The notes under the pieces were generated by a model. It saw nothing but the letters and a program-made list of their open reading frames with translations. It was not told the origin of the DNA and did not search any database. This document shows, piece by piece, positions 15,150-18,102 of a DNA stretch of 18,102 bases. Each line of letters starts with the position of its first letter. The stretch's first letter is position 1. Position numbers and translations under genes: made by a program. This DNA comes from CAIUVD01 sp044338255 (lineage in GTDB: Bacteria; Planctomycetota; UBA11346): assembly GCA_044338255.1 (NCBI GenBank), contig JBIILZ010000080.1, positions 1 through 18,102 on the forward strand, read 5' to 3'.

Positions 15150-16460
15150 TCAGGCGGGCAAGAGGTAGGGCGAACGAGGCGGGCGGATCAGGAAACGGGC
15201 GACCTCTGGGTCGTCGATGACGGCCTCGCGCACCGGATCCCAGCGCAGCCGGTTGCGCCCGGCGCGGAAGGCGGCGTTGGCCAGGTGGCCGATCAGTGAA
15301 ATGTTGTGGCTCTCCTCGATGGGCGTGCGCGGATCGGTGCCGGTGCGGATTGCATCGTAGAAGCTGGAATGGTGGCTCTCAGTGTCCTTGGCCCACCGCC
15401 GGTGAGCGGGGATGACGAGACGGGACAGGGCCGGCGAGCTGTGGTCAATGCTGCCGCGGGTGACCTGCACCCAACCCTCTTCGCCCACCAGGCGGATGCC
15501 GCCCGCATGGGACGACGAGGTCGAGATGACGGTGCCGTTGGCATAGACCGATTCGAAGCTGTAGCTGGTCGGCGTGTCGTAGAGGGAGGTGGTGCGCTTG
15601 AAGACCGCCGAAGCGTTGCGGATCTCCACCGGCTGCTTGCCGGCCACCCCCACCGCAAGAGCGGCAATGTCATAGTGGTGCTGGATCCAGTCGGTCAGCA
15701 TGCCGCCACCATAATCGTAGTTCCAGCGCCAGTTCCAATGCAACCGGCCGGCATTGAAGGGGACGAGGGGCGCCGGACCCAGCCAGCGCTCAAAATCCAG
15801 CCCGTCCGGCACCGGCATGGTGCCCTGAGGGGCATTGGCATCACCTCCACCACCGCCGATTCCCACCTGCACCTCGCGGATGCGCCCCAGGTACCCGTTG
15901 CGCGCCAGGTCGATGGCGCGTTGGAACTCGGGCGATGAGCGCTGCTGGTTGCCGGACTGGCAGGTCACTCCGGCACGGCGCACCGCTGCGATGATCGCCC
16001 GGCCCTCATCGGGGTGATGGGTGAGCGGCTTCTCGACATAGAAGTGCTTGCCGGCCTTGGCGGCATCGATGGCGCAGATGGCATGCCAGTGGTCGGGGGT
16101 CGAGATCCACACCGCATCCAGATCGGGCAGCGCCAGCAGTTCGCGATGATCGGCGAAGGTGCGGCAGTCCTTGGATCCGTACTTCTGGTCCACTGCCGCC
16201 TTGGCCTTTTCGCGGCGCTCGCGGTCCACATCGCAGATGGCCACCACCTGCACGTCGGACCGGCCGAGGTTGGCATGGAGCGAATTGGTACCCATCCCGC
16301 CCACCCCGATCATGCCAAGCGTGATGCGACGGGAGGGCTTCACGGGCTCATCGGCGGCCTGGGCCCAACTGTTGAGGCTTGAGAGGGTCGTCACCAAGCC
16401 GGTCGCCGTGACGGGGGACAAGGCAAGGTACCGAAGCAGGTCACGGCGGGAGATAGTCAT
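15150..16460 (-). CDS. Tat-exported Gfo/Idh/MocA-family oxidoreductase (second)
   Basis: A 436-residue protein. The start ATG at 16458-16460 has AAGGA five bases upstream and gives a twin-arginine signal (SRRDLLRYLAL at 4-14, cleavage region near WAQA at 32-35); an upstream in-frame ATG would bury it. Dinucleotide motif GVGGMG is at 52-57 and EKP at 143-145, followed later by GGGMLTDWIQHHYDIA, the family catalytic-region motif with Asp and His. It looks like the exported oxidoreductases typical of Planctomycetota and differs clearly from the plus-strand Tat protein, so it is not a recent duplicate. It is followed closely by the HEAT lipoprotein and the DUF1080 gene. Likely role: oxidation of a sugar or glycoside hydroxyl in the periplasm. 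Confidence 0.92.
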   Translation of the reverse strand: MTISRRDLLRYLALSPVTATGLVTTLSSLNSWAQAADEPVKPSRRITLGMIGVGGMGTNSLHANLGRSDVQVVAICDVDRERREKAKAAVDQKYGSKDCRTFADHRELLALPDLDAVWISTPDHWHAICAIDAAKAGKHFYVEKPLTHHPDEGRAIIAAVRRAGVTCQSGNQQRSSPEFQRAIDLARNGYLGRIREVQVGIGGGGGDANAPQGTMPVPDGLDFERWLGPAPLVPFNAGRLHWNWRWNYDYGGGMLTDWIQHHYDIAALAVGVAGKQPVEIRNASAVFKRTTSLYDTPTSYSFESVYANGTVISTSSSHAGGIRLVGEEGWVQVTRGSIDHSSPALSRLVIPAHRRWAKDTESHHSSFYDAIRTGTDPRTPIEESHNISLIGHLANAAFRAGRNRLRWDPVREAVIDDPEVARFLIRPPRSPYLLPA

Positions 16461-16543
16461 GGGAGTCCTTAGACTAGCGGGGGGGCAACCAGGTTTCCAC
16501 CAAGGTGGCGGACCTGAGGATCTCATCGACCGCAGGAAGATTC

Positions 16544-16558
16544 TTGTCATCATGACAA
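16544..16558. promoter_or_regulatory. Perfect 15-bp dyad upstream of the exported oxidoreductase
   Basis: TTGTCATCATGACAA has perfect 7-bp arms around one central base and lies 84 nt before the oxidoreductase ATG. It is about 30-45 nt downstream of a TATATA-type -10 candidate (16590-16595, minus strand), a position suited to a repressor operator. No matching -35 box is seen. No second copy was seen in the window. Confidence 0.4.
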
Positions 16559-16589
16559 ATTGCCTGAACGGCTGATCGGAGATGTACGT

Positions 16590-16595
16590 TATATA
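16590..16595 (-). promoter_or_regulatory. Candidate -10 box for the oxidoreductase-HEAT-DUF1080 operon
   Basis: TATATA followed by AC on the minus strand, in an AT-richer patch 130 nt before the oxidoreductase ATG. No good -35 hexamer lies 16-18 bp upstream (the sequence there reads GGTCAA). Low confidence. Confidence 0.3.
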
Positions 16596-16650
16596 GCTGG
16601 GCGATCGAAACGTTGACCTCAACGGCAGCGAAGCGCCAACGCGGCCTTAG

Positions 16651-16811
16651 GAGTCTGTCGGAGATAGGTCGACGAGGCTGGCGAAGTGTATCGCTGGGCA
16701 GATCCAAGGCGGAGGAGTGCGCCAAATAGCAGCGCTATTTGGACATTCCGACAACGCCGGAGATGCCCGGCGAGACCGAGTCAGCCTTGCTGGCCTATCT
16801 CCGACAGACTC
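16651..16811. mobile_element. 161-bp foldback MITE-like element
   Basis: The ends are perfect 18-bp inverted repeats, GAGTCTGTCGGAGATAGG at 16651-16668 and its complement at 16794-16811; similarity extends to about 26 of 30 positions (AGGCTG shared). At the centre CCAAATAGC (16722-16730) and GCTATTTGG (16734-16742) pair around AGC, and a TCGCYGGGCA segment is shared by both arms between these points. The whole element is therefore one long quasi-palindrome without coding capacity. It is flanked by TTAG (16647-16650) and CTAG (16812-16815), compatible with the YTAG target type known for IS701-family elements, and beyond these by CGCGGCC and GGCCGCG. It lies between the ThuA-like gene and the exported oxidoreductase. 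Confidence 0.75.
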
Positions 16812-17822
16812 CTAGGGCCGCGACGGGGCTACCGTCGTAGGGGAAGAAGCGGCAGGCTGTACCTTTGCCGGTGGCGTATCGGGCAGCCCTGCCCGCACCT
16901 GGATGGTGGTACGGTCCTCGGGTGCCGGAACGATGGCCGGGGGCGTTGTCAGTTTCGCGGACGGTACTGCATCGGCGTCCAGGTCGCCCAGGACATACTG
17001 CATGCCATCCAGGAAATGGCGCTGGATGGCCGGCACCAGATAGATGTCTTCGCGGTGGCCGAGGCTGGTGTAGAACACTCGACCGGCACCTTCGGTGCGC
17101 AACCAGCTCACTGCGTGATCGTTGTCGGCGCGCATCTTGCCCGGTCGCTGGTTTTCGGGCTTGGTCATATCCAGGCCCATCACCACCCGTTGGCGGTCAC
17201 GGCTGTAGGGCTGGTCCTTGAAGCGGTACATCTCCTCGCGCACCCAGAACCCGTTGCCGCCGAAGGCGCGCACCAGGGGATGCCCAGGCTCTTCGAGCTG
17301 GATGGCAACCAGGTCGCCGCCGTTCCAGGGATGGGAATGGAACACCCCGCCGATCAGCGCCTGGCCCTCCGGCCATCCTTTGAAGTTGTCGCTGCCGGCG
17401 TGGATGCCGCCGACTCCCTTGCCGGCGTGCACGAACTCCAACAGGGCGGTACGAGTAGCGGGATCCTCGAACGACAGCGCGGTGCTGTTGAGGAACACGA
17501 TGGCATCGAAGGCCGCCAGGCGCTGGGTAGTAAACAGCGCCATGTCCTGGCTCACCTCCGCCACATAGGCCCCAGTGACCTCCCCCAGCCGCACCAGGGT
17601 CGCCTCACCGAGCGGGATCGAGGAGTGGACGAAGCCCTCGCACCGGGAGAACACCAGCAGCCGACGGGCCTGCTTCGGCGTGGCCGTCGCCGCCTGCGGA
17701 AGGGCCGCCTCCATGAGCGCCAGGTGTCCGGGCTGGGCTGGTCCCGGACGCGGCTTGGCTTCCGCCCCCTGCAACGAGGCGAGGCCAAGGATCCACGCGA
17801 GAATGGCGAATCGGATAATCAT
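16812..17822 (-). CDS. Secreted ThuA-like protein
   Basis: A 336-residue protein with a Sec signal (MIIRFAILAWILGLASLQGAEA, residues 1-22). The ThuA-like, glutamine-amidotransferase-type fold is shown by RRLLVFSRCEGFVHSSIP, FDAIVFLNSTA, KGVGGIHAGSDNF, the EEMYRFKDQPYS segment and GAGRVFYTSLGHRED. ThuA works with the Gfo/Idh/MocA dehydrogenase ThuB in disaccharide use through 3-keto sugars in rhizobia; the exact ThuA reaction is not settled. ATG at 17822 has GGGGAG 7 nt upstream. A Pro/Thr-rich tail of about 45 residues ends at a TAG that is part of the CTAG next to the foldback element. It was probably co-transcribed with the oxidoreductase operon before the element arrived. Confidence 0.88.
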   Translation of the reverse strand: MIIRFAILAWILGLASLQGAEAKPRPGPAQPGHLALMEAALPQAATATPKQARRLLVFSRCEGFVHSSIPLGEATLVRLGEVTGAYVAEVSQDMALFTTQRLAAFDAIVFLNSTALSFEDPATRTALLEFVHAGKGVGGIHAGSDNFKGWPEGQALIGGVFHSHPWNGGDLVAIQLEEPGHPLVRAFGGNGFWVREEMYRFKDQPYSRDRQRVVMGLDMTKPENQRPGKMRADNDHAVSWLRTEGAGRVFYTSLGHREDIYLVPAIQRHFLDGMQYVLGDLDADAVPSAKLTTPPAIVPAPEDRTTIQVRAGLPDTPPAKVQPAASSPTTVAPSRP

Positions 17823-17961
17823 ACGCGGTCTCCCCTTACAGTAATACAAAACTTATGAGACGGTATCCTAGGTGTCCCCCGTCCCGACGCTTGTATGGCG
17901 ACCGCAGAACCGTGTACGGATTGCGCATCAATTGTAATTAATGTTGCCCCGCAGTAACAGC

Positions 17962-18102
17962 TCAGGCGGCCTTCTGATAATCCTTTGAAGACTTGGCTTT
18001 TGTCGTCATCGGCACCTTCGGCAACCACGGCCTCCCGGCCAGCGCCAGGGCGATGGCAGCGCACGGGTCGACCCCGTTCTTGGTCGTGGTGCTGAGGTAG
18101 GA
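17962..18102 (-). CDS. Transposase C-terminus, partial (IS66-like?)
   Basis: Reading in from the right edge on the minus strand gives 46 residues, SYLSTTTKNGVDPCAAIALA and then LAGRPWLPKVP, ending with a TGA at 17962-17964. The pattern SYLxTxxKNGVDPxxAxxxALxGxPWLP resembles C-terminal ends of IS66-type transposases. The gene continues outside the window, so whether it is intact cannot be judged. The 139 bp between it and the ThuA-like gene (17823-17961) hold only AT-rich sequence without a clear promoter. Family assignment is tentative. Confidence 0.5.
   Translation of the reverse strand, partial: SYLSTTTKNGVDPCAAIALALAGRPWLPKVPMTTKAKSSKDYQKAA

Noticed and set aside
16461..16622. N-terminal extension of the minus-strand oxidoreductase
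   Set aside because: It would place the twin-arginine signal about 55 residues into the protein; the internal ATG at 16460 has a good ribosome binding site.
16474..16725. 83-residue minus-strand open frame upstream of the exported oxidoreductase
   Set aside because: It starts inside the foldback element and runs through the promoter region; no known domain and no ribosome binding site.

Overview
This is a GC-rich bacterial window. Its gene content points to the PVC superphylum, with Planctomycetota, Lentisphaerota or Verrucomicrobiota all possible. The evidence is the mix of Tat-exported Gfo/Idh/MocA oxidoreductases, a secreted DUF1080 (3-keto-disaccharide hydrolase type) protein, a ThuA-like protein, a HEAT-repeat lipoprotein, a DoxX-like/discoidin pair, a PAS-AraC regulator and an Agl23-type membrane glycosyltransferase. 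Taxonomy is inferred from gene content only. No rRNA, tRNA or CRISPR array was seen.

Layout. (1) Bases 1-1000 are a transposon graveyard: an internally deleted ISL3-type transposase fragment and an IS3-type OrfA broken by an in-frame stop, both on the minus strand. (2) Bases 1236-4351 hold a PAS-AraC regulator (minus) divergent from a two-gene plus-strand unit: a cytoplasmic Gfo/Idh/MocA dehydrogenase and a xylose-isomerase-like TIM-barrel protein. (3) Bases 4528-11893 are one tight plus-strand run of seven genes: DoxX-like membrane protein, Tat-exported Gfo/Idh/MocA protein, discoidin-like secreted protein, MFS transporter, GT2 polyprenyl-phosphate glycosyltransferase, Agl23-like GT-C enzyme and ApbE-like FMN transferase. 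(4) Converging on it from the right is a minus-strand run, read from 17822 to 12071: ThuA-like protein, [foldback element], Tat-exported Gfo/Idh/MocA protein, HEAT lipoprotein, DUF1080 protein. (5) The right edge carries the 3' end of another transposase-like gene.

How the genes may work together. Three Gfo/Idh/MocA oxidoreductases, a DUF1080 protein, a ThuA-like protein and an AP-endonuclease-2-fold isomerase are the kinds of enzymes used in keto-glycoside routes, where a sugar hydroxyl is oxidised and the glycosidic bond is then cleaved by elimination/hydration rather than by a classical glycoside hydrolase. No recognisable classical glycoside hydrolase is present. The MFS protein would import a product and the PAS-AraC protein could sense a ligand. 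This is inference; the substrate is unknown.

The most unusual non-coding structures are two. The first is a dispersed quasi-palindromic repeat of about 88 bp with cloverleaf-like symmetry, present in two copies (1123-1210 and, inverted, 11943-12030), each just 3' of genes. The second is a 161-bp foldback, MITE-like element (16651-16811) sitting between YTAG sequences at the thuA-like stop codon.
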